Shown: positions 1 through 7,956, counted from the stretch's first letter. The stretch: DNA of 11,711 nt from JAZBPO01 sp036351675 (GCA_036351675.1 JAZBPO010000369.1:1-11711), one strand, 5' to 3'. Notes: generated by a model from the letters alone, not told the origin. Made by a program: numbers and translations.

Positions 1-448
1 CGTCCTCGCCGGCCACTCCTCCGGCGGCTATCTCGCGGCCCTGCTCGCCGTGGATCCGCGCTGGCTCGCGGAGGTCGAGGTCGATCCTGATCGCATCGCG
101 GGCCTCGTCTCCATCTCCGGCTTCCACTACGTCGACCGCCTCGCGCCCTCGCGACCGAAGCACGTGTGGGGGGAGGACCCAGAGGCCTGGGTCGATGCCT
201 CGCCCGCGCACAGGGCCGCCGACACGGCGCCGCCGGCGCTGCTCCTCTGGGCCGACGGCGATGCCGAGGATCGGCGCGTCGACGGCCGGGACTTCGCCGC
301 CGCGCTCGCCGGGCTCGGTGTGGCGGTGCGGAGCGAGGAGATGACCGGACGCGATCACCGCAGCATCTTCTTCCTCCTCGGCAGCGCCGGGGATCGGGCG
401 ACGGCGGCGATCGTCGATTTCCTCGACGAGGTCGTGCCCCGGAACTGA
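1..448 (+). CDS. alpha/beta-hydrolase (esterase/lipase-like), 5' partial
   Basis: This is the C-terminal part of a serine hydrolase; its start lies left of the window. Translation in frame from base 2 opens with VLAGHSSGGYLAALLA, which is the nucleophile elbow GxSxG with the serine encoded at 17-19. Two further segments fit the rest of a catalytic triad: the aspartate in GDAEDRRV (codon 269-271) and the histidine in GRDHRSI (codon 356-358), in the order and spacing usual for the fold. The visible part is 148 residues, about the second half of a typical 250-300-residue enzyme. The form resembles the carboxylesterase/arylformamidase-like (BD-FAE, alpha/beta-hydrolase 3) group, but the substrate cannot be read from this fragment. 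No signal peptide can be judged because the N-terminus is missing. The next gene follows after 68 bp on the same strand, so co-transcription is possible. The fold is fairly certain; the specific activity is unknown. Confidence 0.8.
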   Translation, partial: VLAGHSSGGYLAALLAVDPRWLAEVEVDPDRIAGLVSISGFHYVDRLAPSRPKHVWGEDPEAWVDASPAHRAADTAPPALLLWADGDAEDRRVDGRDFAAALAGLGVAVRSEEMTGRDHRSIFFLLGSAGDRATAAIVDFLDEVVPRN

Positions 449-503
449 ACGCGCGCGTGCCTCGCCACGAGCGCGATGCGATGCTCGGCCGACGGTCCGC
501 TCC

Positions 504-507
504 GGAG
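504..507 (+). promoter_or_regulatory. ribosome binding site supporting the start at 517
   Basis: GGAG lies 9 nt upstream of the ATG at 517. It favours that start over the in-frame ATGs at 481, which would put extra polar residues ahead of the signal peptide, and at 523, which would be 15 nt from the GGAG. Confidence 0.5.
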
Positions 508-516
508 TCCTGCGCC

Positions 517-2208
517 ATGGTCATGCGCCTCGTCCCCCTGCTCGCCCTCGCCCTGTCGTCCTTCGCGGCAGCTGCCACGCCGGCTGCCTCGCAGGCCTCC
601 ACCGTGCTCGCCGCCGAGGCCGTCTTCCACTACGAGGACCTCGACCGCGCCGCGCGCTTCTATCGCGAGCAGCTCGGCCTCGTGCCGGTGGAGACGCGCG
701 AGGACGCCGTCGTGCTGGAGATCGCTCCGGGTGCGCTGCTCACGCTCGCGACGCTCGAGTCCGGCGGCCATGCGCCCGACGCGCCGCGGACCGCGGCCAT
801 CGCCCTCGTGACGGACCAGCTCGACGAATGGTGGGCGGCGTTGTCGACGCGCGGTCTGAACATGCGCACGAAGGTCTACGATCCCGTGCCCGGTCGCGCG
901 CATCACGGCTTCGTGCTCGTCGATCCGGAGGGCTGGTTCCTCGAGTTCGAGCGCTTCAATCCGCATCCGGAGAACGAGCAGCTGCTGCCGCGCCTCGACG
1001 CGCTGCCCACGCGCACCGTCGACGCGGCGGCCGCGGGCCTGCCGGAAGGCCTCGGCTTCAAGGCGACGATCCTCTGGTTCTACTACGAGGATCTCGCTGC
1101 GGCGGAGGACTTCGTCGTCGAGACCCTCGGTCTGCCGCTGATCACCGATCAGGGCTGGGCGAAGATCCACCCGCTGGCGCCGGCCGCCTATCTGGGTCTC
1201 GTCGACGGTGCGCGCGGCATGCACGCGTTCACGGCGGAGAAGGCCGTGCGCCTGGACCTGATCGATGCGGATGCGCAGGCCCGTGCGCGCGCTCTGCGGG
1301 GCAAGGGCGTCCCGGTCGAGACGATCGCCGAGGGTGTGTTCGAGTTCGGCGACCCGGGCGCCCATCGCCTGCGTCTGCGCCAGCCCGGAGGGCCCGAGGC
1401 GCACGCGGACTACGTCGTGCTCGGCAAGTCCGTGAACACGCGCCAGCATCCCTCCGGCGAACTCGAGACCCTGAACACGGTCTTCTTCGCGGAGATCTTC
1501 GAGACCGCGCTCGGCGGCGTCACGCGGGGTGTCCTCGAGGGGCCCGGCGACGCCGCCGCGGGTCTGCCCTTTCCGGAGGGCCGCATCCACTTCCTCGCCG
1601 GCGAGCGGCGTCCGAGCATCGCCGAGCTGACCGAGCACTATCCCGATGCGACCTACACCTTCAGCTTCGACACGCCGTCCGGCCGCATCGACGATCTGCC
1701 CGTCTCCTTCGATGCGGGCGAGGCCGGCGGTCGCAATCCCGGCCCCATCCGCCTCACGCTCCGGCAGGAAGGACGCGTCGTGGCGGCCGACGCCGTCGAC
1801 GCCGCCCTCGATCTGGAGGTGGAGTGGACGCCCTTCGAGAAGGGCGCCGAGGATCCGCTCGGCATCGCCGACGACATGATCTACGTGATCTTCGGCAACT
1901 GCCTCGGTGAGGAGATCGTGCACAGCGGCCACGCCATCAGCGACGGCGAGGCGCTCACCTTCCGTGACACGCGCTTCACGATCCCCGCCGCGGCGCTGCA
2001 GCCCGGAGAGCCCTTCCAGCTCGAGGTCGAGCACTCGGAGATGGACACCGGCCTCGAGCGAGGCATCGAGACGATCGTCACCTACGCCGCCACCACCTTC
2101 CTGGACCTGCGCACGCTCGGGGAGGCGAGCGGCGAGCGCACCTGCCCGGCCGTGCCCTGGGCCATGGATGGCGGTCAGACCGATCGCGAGCGGCCGCCGG
2201 CCTCCTGA
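517..2208 (+). CDS. exported tandem VOC (glyoxalase-like) protein with unassigned C-terminal region
   Basis: The predicted product is 563 residues. Residues 1 to about 26 (MVMRLVPLLALALSSFAAAA...) form a signal peptide with AxA-type cleavage options, so the protein is probably periplasmic or secreted. Two modules of the vicinal-oxygen-chelate (VOC) superfamily follow. Module 1 is about residues 34-148, from FHYEDLDRAARFYREQLGL to VDPEGWFLEFERF. Module 2 is about 180-292, from FYYEDLAAAEDFVVETLGL to FGDPGAHRLRLRQPGG. Module 1 keeps a possible C-terminal glutamate ligand (E143 or E145). Module 2 ends in RLRLRQ and lacks an acidic residue there, so it may be structural or metal-free. Residues about 300-563 look beta-rich and I recognise no family. 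The predicted protein has only two cysteines, C462 and C543, both in this C-terminal region, consistent with a disulfide after export. VOC proteins include glyoxalases, extradiol dioxygenases and antibiotic-binding proteins; none can be assigned here. It lies 68 bp after the hydrolase gene, possibly in the same operon. The VOC call is good; function is unknown. Confidence 0.8.
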   Translation: MVMRLVPLLALALSSFAAAATPAASQASTVLAAEAVFHYEDLDRAARFYREQLGLVPVETREDAVVLEIAPGALLTLATLESGGHAPDAPRTAAIALVTDQLDEWWAALSTRGLNMRTKVYDPVPGRAHHGFVLVDPEGWFLEFERFNPHPENEQLLPRLDALPTRTVDAAAAGLPEGLGFKATILWFYYEDLAAAEDFVVETLGLPLITDQGWAKIHPLAPAAYLGLVDGARGMHAFTAEKAVRLDLIDADAQARARALRGKGVPVETIAEGVFEFGDPGAHRLRLRQPGGPEAHADYVVLGKSVNTRQHPSGELETLNTVFFAEIFETALGGVTRGVLEGPGDAAAGLPFPEGRIHFLAGERRPSIAELTEHYPDATYTFSFDTPSGRIDDLPVSFDAGEAGGRNPGPIRLTLRQEGRVVAADAVDAALDLEVEWTPFEKGAEDPLGIADDMIYVIFGNCLGEEIVHSGHAISDGEALTFRDTRFTIPAAALQPGEPFQLEVEHSEMDTGLERGIETIVTYAATTFLDLRTLGEASGERTCPAVPWAMDGGQTDRERPPAS

Positions 2209-2329
2209 GTCGCACCCGGGCCCGGGCTGGCGCCGCCCGCGGCAGGGCGAGCGGATGCCGCGGCGAGGCACGCCCGGCAGGCGCCGCCGATGACTATGCT
2301 CGGTGGATCCCCGGGCGCCGTTCCGTGAC

Positions 2330-2333
2330 GAGG
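2330..2333 (+). promoter_or_regulatory. ribosome binding site supporting the start at 2340
   Basis: GAGG lies 6 nt before the ATG at 2340. The only longer in-frame option, a GTG at 2325, would overlap this site and adds only five polar residues, so 2340 is preferred. Confidence 0.5.
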
Positions 2334-2339
2334 TCCTGT

Positions 2340-2861
2340 ATGCAGATCAGAGCCGGGATTCTCGGCTTCGCGGTGGGTCTCGCCTTCGCCGCACTCCATC
2401 TCGCGACGGAGTACGCCTCGGGCGGCGTGGTGAGCCACCACCTGCTCGCCGATCCGGAGCTGCCGGCCGTCTCCAACTGGTTCGGCCTGCTCACGCTGCC
2501 GTTGCTCGGCGCCTTCGCCGCCGACCGGATCGCGCGCCGGGAGCCCGGTCGCGCCCGACGTCGGTCCATCGCCGCCGCGCTGCTCGCGCTCGGCTGGGGC
2601 GCGGCCCTCGCGTTCGCCTTCGAGCTCGGCGCCGACGGCGTGGCCGAGGGGCTCTTCCTCGGCCTCTTCGTGCTCGCGCTGTTCCTGCCCCTGCACCGGG
2701 CGGAGTGCCTCGCCGGCTTCGTGCTCGGCATGACCGTCACCTTCGGCGGCGTGCTGCCGGTGCTGGTCGCCGGTGTGGTCGCGACCGCGTCATGGGTCTT
2801 CGCGGCCGTTCGCCGCCTGCTGGGCCGCTTCATCGACGGCCGTGGTCTCGCCGGGGGCTGA
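2340..2861 (+). CDS. small polytopic inner-membrane protein, unknown function
   Basis: The product is 173 residues and mostly hydrophobic. Likely membrane segments are at about 5-25, 46-64, 76-96, 103-117 and one or two within 123-157. A basic stretch at 63-75 (RIARREPGRARRR) should lie on the cytoplasmic side between segments two and three. The loop after segment one carries SHHLL (32-36) and then SNWFG (45-49). A His-His pair and an Asn-Trp pair at the membrane edge look like a conserved motif, but I cannot tie it to a named family. There is no cleavable signal peptide. The gene stands alone: it starts 131 bp after the VOC gene and converges with ppc, with only 14 bp between the two stop codons. 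Codon use resembles that of its neighbours. That it is coding and membrane-embedded is well supported; its role is not known. Confidence 0.75.
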   Translation: MQIRAGILGFAVGLAFAALHLATEYASGGVVSHHLLADPELPAVSNWFGLLTLPLLGAFAADRIARREPGRARRRSIAAALLALGWGAALAFAFELGADGVAEGLFLGLFVLALFLPLHRAECLAGFVLGMTVTFGGVLPVLVAGVVATASWVFAAVRRLLGRFIDGRGLAGG

Positions 2862-2875
2862 GCGTCCCCGGGCCC

Positions 2876-5626
2876 TCAGCCCGTGTTGCGGAGCCCGCTC
2901 GCGATGCCCGCCATGGTCACGAGCAGGGCGCGCTCCACCGCCTCGGGCGGCGCGACGGCGGCGCGCGAACGCGCGAGGAGTTCGGCCTGCAGCAGGTGCA
3001 GGGGATCGAGGTAGGTGTTGCGCACGGCGAGGCTGGTGCGCAGGGCCGGATCCGTCGCGAGCAGTTCCGTCTCCCCGCGCAGCGCGAGCAGATCCGACTC
3101 GAGGGACGCGAGGCGCGCTTCGAGCGCCTCGCCGAGCCGGGCCATGGCCGGCGTCGCGAGGCGGCGCCGGTAGAAGCGGAAAAGATCGACGTCGGTCTTC
3201 GCGACCACCATCTCCAGCATGTCCATCTGCATGCGGAAGAAGGGCCAGCGCTCGGTCATCTGCAGCAGCAGCTCGCGCTCGCCCGCGTCGAGGGCACCGC
3301 GCAGCGCGGCCTCCGTGCCGAGCCAGGCGGGCAGCATGAGGCGGATCTGGGTCCAGGCGAAGACCCAGGGGATCGCGCGCAGGCTCTCGATGCCGGCGTT
3401 CTTCCTGCGCCGCGCCGGCCGGCTGCCGATCGCGAGCTTGCCGAGCTCCTGTTCCGGCGTCACGGTCCGGAAGAACTCGACGAAGTCCGCCTCGCCGCGC
3501 ACCACGGAGCGATAACCGTGGAGCGCTCGCGTCGAGAGCCGGTCCATGGCGTCGCGCCAGACCGGGCCCGGTGCCGGTGGTGGCAGCAGGGTCGCCTCGA
3601 GCGTCGCCCCCGTGTACAGGGCGAGGCTCTGCTCCGCGAGCGTCGGCAGGCCGAACTTGAAGCGGATCATCTCGCCCTGCTCCGTGAGCCGCAGACGACC
3701 GTCCACGGAGCCGGGTGGCTGGCTAAGGATCGCGGCGTGTGCCGGTCCGCCGCCCCGGCCCACGGCGCCGCCACGGCCGTGGAAGAGCGGCATGCGCACG
3801 CCGTGGCGCCGCGCGACGTCCACGAGGGCCTCCTGCGCACGGTACTGGGCCCAGGCCGCGGCGAGCTGTCCCGCGTCCTTGGCGGAATCGGAATAGCCGA
3901 TCATCACCGGCTGCACACCCTCCGTATCGGCGCGATAGGCGTCGATGGCGAGGAGCGCGTCGATGGTGGCGGCGGCGCCGTCGAGGTCGTCGAGGGTCTC
4001 GAAGAGGGGCACGATCGGCGGCGGTCGGCGCACGCCGCTCTCACGCAGCAGCAGCTTCACGGCGAGGACGTCCGAGGGCGCCATGGCCATGGAGATCACG
4101 TACTGGCCGAAGGCCGCGGCCGGGTGCGCAGCGAGTTCCCGGCAGGTGGCGAGGACCTCGCGCACCTCCGGCGGGGCGTCCCACTCGGCCGGGAACAGCG
4201 GGCGCCTGCTCTCCAGCTCGCGCAGCAGGAAGTCCTGCCGTGCGGCCTCGTCCCAGGCGCCGTAGCTGCGCCCCTGTGCATCCGTCAGACCGAGCCAGCG
4301 CGTGATCTCGTCTAGGACCTCGGTGTGTCGCTCCGAACTCTGACGGATGTCCAGGCGCACGAGATGGATTCCGAAGGCCGCGGCGCGGCGCAGCGTGTCG
4401 AGCAGCTCGCCGTGCGCGATCTCCTCCATGCCGCAGGCCGTCAGCGAGTCGAAGCAGGCCTGCAGGGGCTCGACGAGATCCGTTTCCTCGAGCACGAGAC
4501 CTTCGCCCGGGGCGTTCGGGTCGAGGCCGTCGGCCCAGGCGCGCGTCGCGCGCAGGCGATCCCGGAGCTGGCGCAGCACGGCACGATAGGGCTCGCGCTC
4601 GTCCGCGCCGACCAGGCGGCGCAGTTCCGGCGTCGCGCGCGTCATGGAGAGCTGGCTCTGCAGGGATTCGACGTCCTCCAGGAACAGATCCGCCGCCATC
4701 CAGCGCGCGAGCATCAGCACCTCGCGCGTGACGGCAGCGGTGACGTTCGGATTGCCGTCCCGGTCGCCGCCCATCCAGATCGCGAAGCGCACCGGTGCGG
4801 CGAGCGGCGGCAGGGGCTCTGCCCCGGACGCGCGCAGCTCCGCGTCGAGGCGACGCATGAAGCGCGGCAGGGCCCGCCAGAGCGAGTTCTCGATCACGGC
4901 GAAACCCCACTTGGCCTCGTCCTGGGGCGTCGGCCGTTCGCTCCGGATCTCGTCCGTGTACCAGGCCTCGGCGACCAGGCGAGCGAGTTTCGCCTCCACC
5001 TCGGCGCGCTCCTCGCCTTCGCAACGCGTGCGCGCCTCGAGCGCGCCGGCGATGCCGTCGTACTTGCGGATCAGGGTCCTGCGGATGACCTCCGTGGGAT
5101 GCGCCGTGAGCACGAGTTCGATGCCGAGGTCCGCGACGGTTGCGGCGATGCGCTCCTGATCCAGGCCGGCGTCCGCGAGATGCGAGAACACGCCGCGCAG
5201 CGGGTCCGCGTCGCGACCCTGACCTGCCGCCATGGTGCCGCGCCCGGCGTCCCGGTAGCTGCGGATCTGATGCTGCTGCTCGGCGATGTTGGCGAGGTTC
5301 AGGAACTGGTTGAAGGCGCGCGCCACGTCGACGAGTGCTGCCTCCGGGAGCTCGGCCAGGAAGGCGCTGAGCGCATCCCAGGCCTCGCGGCCGGCGCCTT
5401 CGGCGCGTACCGCCTTCGCGAGGGCGCGGATGCGCTCGATCGTGTCCACGAAGTGCTCGCCTCGATCGCGACGCACGGCATCGCCGAGCCGTGCACCGAG
5501 ATCGCGGACGTCCTCGCGCAGATCCGCGTCGAGCGCGTCGCGGTCACCGGGGCGTACCGACGACCGCGAGATCCGGTCCGCATCGGCCACGGGAAGCTTC
5601 CTTCTTCTGCAGCTGCTGGCGGCCAT
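2876..5626 (-). CDS. ppc: phosphoenolpyruvate carboxylase
   Basis: This cytoplasmic enzyme converts phosphoenolpyruvate and bicarbonate to oxaloacetate and phosphate, replenishing the TCA cycle. The product is 916 residues; the E. coli enzyme has 883. All family signatures are present: VLTAHPTEVIRRT with the catalytic histidine at 176, GGDRDGNP at 286-293, GYSDSAKDAG at 577-586, the glycine-rich loop FHGRGGAVGRGGGP at 615-628 and the following RLTEQGEMIRFKFG. The family's typical C-terminal ending LRNTG is intact; the Asn there belongs to the allosteric aspartate site in E. coli. The SRPARRRKN segment near the allosteric lysine region differs from the lysine-bearing E. coli and plant versions, a mapping made from memory. 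The start at 5626 was chosen because the upstream alternative at 5668 would add 14 unconserved residues. Even from 5626 about 27 residues precede the first conserved region (LREDVRDLG), so an internal non-ATG start is possible. It diverges from the peptidase gene and appears to be a single unit. Confidence 0.97.
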   Translation of the reverse strand: MAASSCRRRKLPVADADRISRSSVRPGDRDALDADLREDVRDLGARLGDAVRRDRGEHFVDTIERIRALAKAVRAEGAGREAWDALSAFLAELPEAALVDVARAFNQFLNLANIAEQQHQIRSYRDAGRGTMAAGQGRDADPLRGVFSHLADAGLDQERIAATVADLGIELVLTAHPTEVIRRTLIRKYDGIAGALEARTRCEGEERAEVEAKLARLVAEAWYTDEIRSERPTPQDEAKWGFAVIENSLWRALPRFMRRLDAELRASGAEPLPPLAAPVRFAIWMGGDRDGNPNVTAAVTREVLMLARWMAADLFLEDVESLQSQLSMTRATPELRRLVGADEREPYRAVLRQLRDRLRATRAWADGLDPNAPGEGLVLEETDLVEPLQACFDSLTACGMEEIAHGELLDTLRRAAAFGIHLVRLDIRQSSERHTEVLDEITRWLGLTDAQGRSYGAWDEAARQDFLLRELESRRPLFPAEWDAPPEVREVLATCRELAAHPAAAFGQYVISMAMAPSDVLAVKLLLRESGVRRPPPIVPLFETLDDLDGAAATIDALLAIDAYRADTEGVQPVMIGYSDSAKDAGQLAAAWAQYRAQEALVDVARRHGVRMPLFHGRGGAVGRGGGPAHAAILSQPPGSVDGRLRLTEQGEMIRFKFGLPTLAEQSLALYTGATLEATLLPPPAPGPVWRDAMDRLSTRALHGYRSVVRGEADFVEFFRTVTPEQELGKLAIGSRPARRRKNAGIESLRAIPWVFAWTQIRLMLPAWLGTEAALRGALDAGERELLLQMTERWPFFRMQMDMLEMVVAKTDVDLFRFYRRRLATPAMARLGEALEARLASLESDLLALRGETELLATDPALRTSLAVRNTYLDPLHLLQAELLARSRAAVAPPEAVERALLVTMAGIASGLRNTG

Positions 5627-5642
5627 GCTACCCCGGCCGCGG

Positions 5643-5671
5643 TCGACGGGCTCGCAGCCGGCTCCCATACT
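5643..5671 (+). promoter_or_regulatory. candidate promoter for the DPP IV gene
   Basis: TCGACG (5643-5648, 4 of 6 to the sigma-70 -35 element) and CATACT (5666-5671, 4 of 6 to the -10) are separated by 17 nt. They would start transcription about 25 nt ahead of the ATG at 5704. This is a pattern match only. Confidence 0.3.
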
Positions 5672-5680
5672 CGCGAGCCC
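5648..5680. repeat. 8-bp inverted repeat in the ppc/DPP IV divergent spacer, possible operator
   Basis: The arms GGGCTCGC (5648-5655) and GCGAGCCC (5673-5680) are perfectly complementary and separated by 17 nt. The repeat lies in the 77-bp spacer between two divergent start codons and overlaps the candidate -10 element of the peptidase promoter. It could be a repressor operator or a leader hairpin. In DNA this GC-rich, an 8-bp match alone is only moderate evidence. Confidence 0.35.
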
Positions 5681-5703
5681 CGATTCGCCCCCGAGAGCCG
5701 CTG

Positions 5704-7953
5704 ATGCGTGTCCGCGCCCGTTCCCGTCGCCCGTTCCCGTTCCTGTTCGTGCTGCTCTGCCTCCCTGCTCCCTTCGGCGCGGCGGAGGACGCGACGCCTC
5801 CGCTCACCATCGAGCGCGTCTACGGCTCGCCCGATCTGTCCGGGCCGCGGCCGCGGGCACTGCGCTTCTCGCCCGACGGTTCGCGCGTGACCTTCCTGCG
5901 CCCGAAGGAGGAGGACCGGACGGTGCTCGATCTCTGGGCCATGGACGTGGCGGAGGGCGAGCCGTACCGGCTCGTCGATGCGCGCGTCCTGGCGCCCGAG
6001 GAGCGCGAGCTCTCCGAGGCGGAGATCCAGCTGCGTGAGCGCGCGCGCATCTCGCAGACGGGCATCGTGCGCTACGACTGGGACGAGAGCGGCGAGGCGA
6101 TCCTCGTGCCCCTGGACGGCGACGTCTTCTTCGTCGACGTCGCCAGCGGAGAAGCGCGGCGCCTGATGGAGACGGAGGCCTTCGAGACGGACGCGAAGAT
6201 CAGCCCCGCCGGCGGCTACGTCTCCTTCGTGCGCGAGCAGAATCTCTGGGTGCACGAGCTCGCGACGGGGCGCGAGCGCCCGATCACCACGGAGGGAGGC
6301 GGTCTCGTCAGCTTCGGCATGGCCGAGTTCGTCGCGCAGGAGGAGATGAAGCGGGATACGGGCTACTGGTGGTCCCCGGACGACCGGCTCATCGCCGTCG
6401 CCCGCGTCGACGAGTCTCCCGTGGAAGTGGTGCAGCGCTTCGGCATCGGCGCCGAAGGGGTGACCGTGACGGAGCAGCGCTATCCTCGCGCAGGGACGGC
6501 GAACGCGATCGTCGAGCTGCAGCTCTACGACGTCGAGAGCGGCGAGCGCGTAGACGTCGATCTGGGCGACGACGCCGACATCTATCTCGCCCGCGTCGAC
6601 TGGTCCGCGGACGGCTCGGTGCTGTGGGTGCAGCGCCAGAACCGGGCGCAGACGCGCCTCGACCTTCTCGCGGCGGACCCGGAGACCGGCGCGACTCGCA
6701 TCGAACTCGCGGAGCAGGCGCCGACCTGGATCAACCTCTCCGACGACCTCACGCCGCTCGAGGACGGCGGCTTCCTCTGGACCTCGGAGCGCAGCGGCTT
6801 TCGTCACATCTTCCGATACCGCCCCGACGGTCGGATCGAGATGCTCACCCTCGGGTCGTGGGTGGTCGACGAGATCTCCGGCGTCGACGAGGAGCGGGGC
6901 CTGCTCTGGTTCGAGGGCTGGATGACCACGCCCCTCGAACGGCATCTCTACGAACTGCCCCTCGCCGGCGGCAGGCCGCGGCGCATCACGGATGGCGAGG
7001 GCTGGTGGAACGTCGAGGTGGGCGACGACGGCGAGGCCTTCCTCGGGACCTACTCCGATCCGGACACGCCGCCGCACACGGCGCTCTACCGCATGGACGG
7101 CGAGCGCATCGCCTGGATCGTCGAGAACGCTCTCGACGCCACGCATCCCTACGGGCCCTGGCGCGAGAGCCACCTGACGCCCGAGTTCGGCACGCTGCCC
7201 GCGGCGGATGGCGGAACGGCGCTGCAGTGGATGCTCTACCGCCCGCAAGGCTGCACGGCGGCCTCCCCGTGCCCGGCGATCGTGCAGGTCTACGGCGGGC
7301 CCGGCTCCCAGACCGTGCGCCGCGCCTGGCAGTCGCCGCGCGATCAGCTCTACGCCCGCGCGGGCTACGTGCTCTTCAAGCTCGACAACCGGGGCATGGG
7401 CAACCGTGGCCACGCCTTCGAGGCCGCGATCCACGACCGCATGGGCACCGTCGAGGTCCAGGATCAGCTCGCCGGCCTCGCCTTCCTGAAGAACCTGCCC
7501 TTCGTGGACGGCGAGCGCGTCGGGCTCTACGGCTGGTCCTACGGCGGCTACATGACGCTCATGACGGCGCTGCAGGCGCCGGACGCCTTCGCCGCGGCCG
7601 TCGCGGGGGCGCCGGTCACGGACTGGTCGCTCTACGACACGCACTACACGGAACGCTACATGGATACGCCGCAGGGCAATGCGGCTGGCTACGAGGCGGG
7701 GGCGGTGTTCGCGCACCTGCCGGAGGGCTACGCGACGCCGCTGCTGCTGATCCACGGCATGGCGGACGACAACGTCACCTTCGACCAGTCGACGCGGCTG
7801 TACGCGGCGCTCCAGGAACAGGGCGCGCTGTTCGAGATGATGACCTATCCGGGGCAGCGCCACGGCATCCGGCCACCGCCCCTGCAGGTGCACCTGCAGC
7901 GGACGATCACGGATTTCTTCGCGCGGCGCCTCGGCGGTCCATCGGTGCGCTGA
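5704..7953 (+). CDS. exported dipeptidyl-peptidase IV (S9 prolyl oligopeptidase family)
   Basis: The product is 749 residues. This enzyme class removes N-terminal Xaa-Pro dipeptides from peptides outside the cytoplasm. Residues 1 to about 27 form a signal peptide (basic n-region, hydrophobic FPFLFVLLCLPAPFGAA). Residues about 35-500 are the DPP IV beta-propeller. It carries the double-glutamate motif in EFVAQEEM (E213, E214), which anchors the substrate amino group in DPP IV enzymes, followed by TGYWWSPDD. The C-terminal alpha/beta-hydrolase domain has the oxyanion tyrosine in YGGPGSQ (Y530), the nucleophile in GWSYGGY (S612), the aspartate in HGMADDNV (D688) and the histidine in QRHGI (H720). 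The complete triad plus the EE motif favours true DPP IV over acyl-aminoacyl peptidase or prolyl oligopeptidase. Length matches bacterial DPP IV. The start at 5704 places the signal peptide correctly and has a weak GAGAG 6 nt upstream. It is divergent from ppc and followed by a dyad, so probably monocistronic. Likely role is peptide nutrition. Confidence 0.95.
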   Translation: MRVRARSRRPFPFLFVLLCLPAPFGAAEDATPPLTIERVYGSPDLSGPRPRALRFSPDGSRVTFLRPKEEDRTVLDLWAMDVAEGEPYRLVDARVLAPEERELSEAEIQLRERARISQTGIVRYDWDESGEAILVPLDGDVFFVDVASGEARRLMETEAFETDAKISPAGGYVSFVREQNLWVHELATGRERPITTEGGGLVSFGMAEFVAQEEMKRDTGYWWSPDDRLIAVARVDESPVEVVQRFGIGAEGVTVTEQRYPRAGTANAIVELQLYDVESGERVDVDLGDDADIYLARVDWSADGSVLWVQRQNRAQTRLDLLAADPETGATRIELAEQAPTWINLSDDLTPLEDGGFLWTSERSGFRHIFRYRPDGRIEMLTLGSWVVDEISGVDEERGLLWFEGWMTTPLERHLYELPLAGGRPRRITDGEGWWNVEVGDDGEAFLGTYSDPDTPPHTALYRMDGERIAWIVENALDATHPYGPWRESHLTPEFGTLPAADGGTALQWMLYRPQGCTAASPCPAIVQVYGGPGSQTVRRAWQSPRDQLYARAGYVLFKLDNRGMGNRGHAFEAAIHDRMGTVEVQDQLAGLAFLKNLPFVDGERVGLYGWSYGGYMTLMTALQAPDAFAAAVAGAPVTDWSLYDTHYTERYMDTPQGNAAGYEAGAVFAHLPEGYATPLLLIHGMADDNVTFDQSTRLYAALQEQGALFEMMTYPGQRHGIRPPPLQVHLQRTITDFFARRLGGPSVR

Positions 7954-7956
7954 GCG

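Noticed and set aside
166..516. Upstream extension of the VOC gene to an ATG at 166
   Set aside because: It would overlap the hydrolase gene over its last 283 bases and bury the signal peptide inside the protein. The start at 517 has a ribosome binding site.
2216..2227. Palindrome CCCGGGCCCGGG after the VOC gene as a terminator
   Set aside because: It is self-complementary but leaves no loop, and no T-tract follows. In DNA this GC-rich it is weak evidence.
355..2271. 638-codon minus-strand frame opposite the VOC gene
   Set aside because: The composition is Arg/Gly/Glu-rich and no motif is visible. The plus-strand frame has a signal peptide and VOC repeats.
2295..2300. TATGCT as a -10 element for the membrane-protein gene
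   Set aside because: No acceptable -35 lies 16-18 nt upstream, so I do not call a promoter.
2303..5704. Two long plus-strand open frames (2303-4315 and 4325-5704) across ppc
   Set aside because: They are antisense to the strongly supported ppc coding sequence and have no domain or plausible start context.
5299..7893. 864-codon open frame on the minus strand opposite the DPP IV gene
   Set aside because: It is antisense to a gene with a full catalytic triad and runs into ppc. It has no recognisable domain and is a codon-bias artefact.
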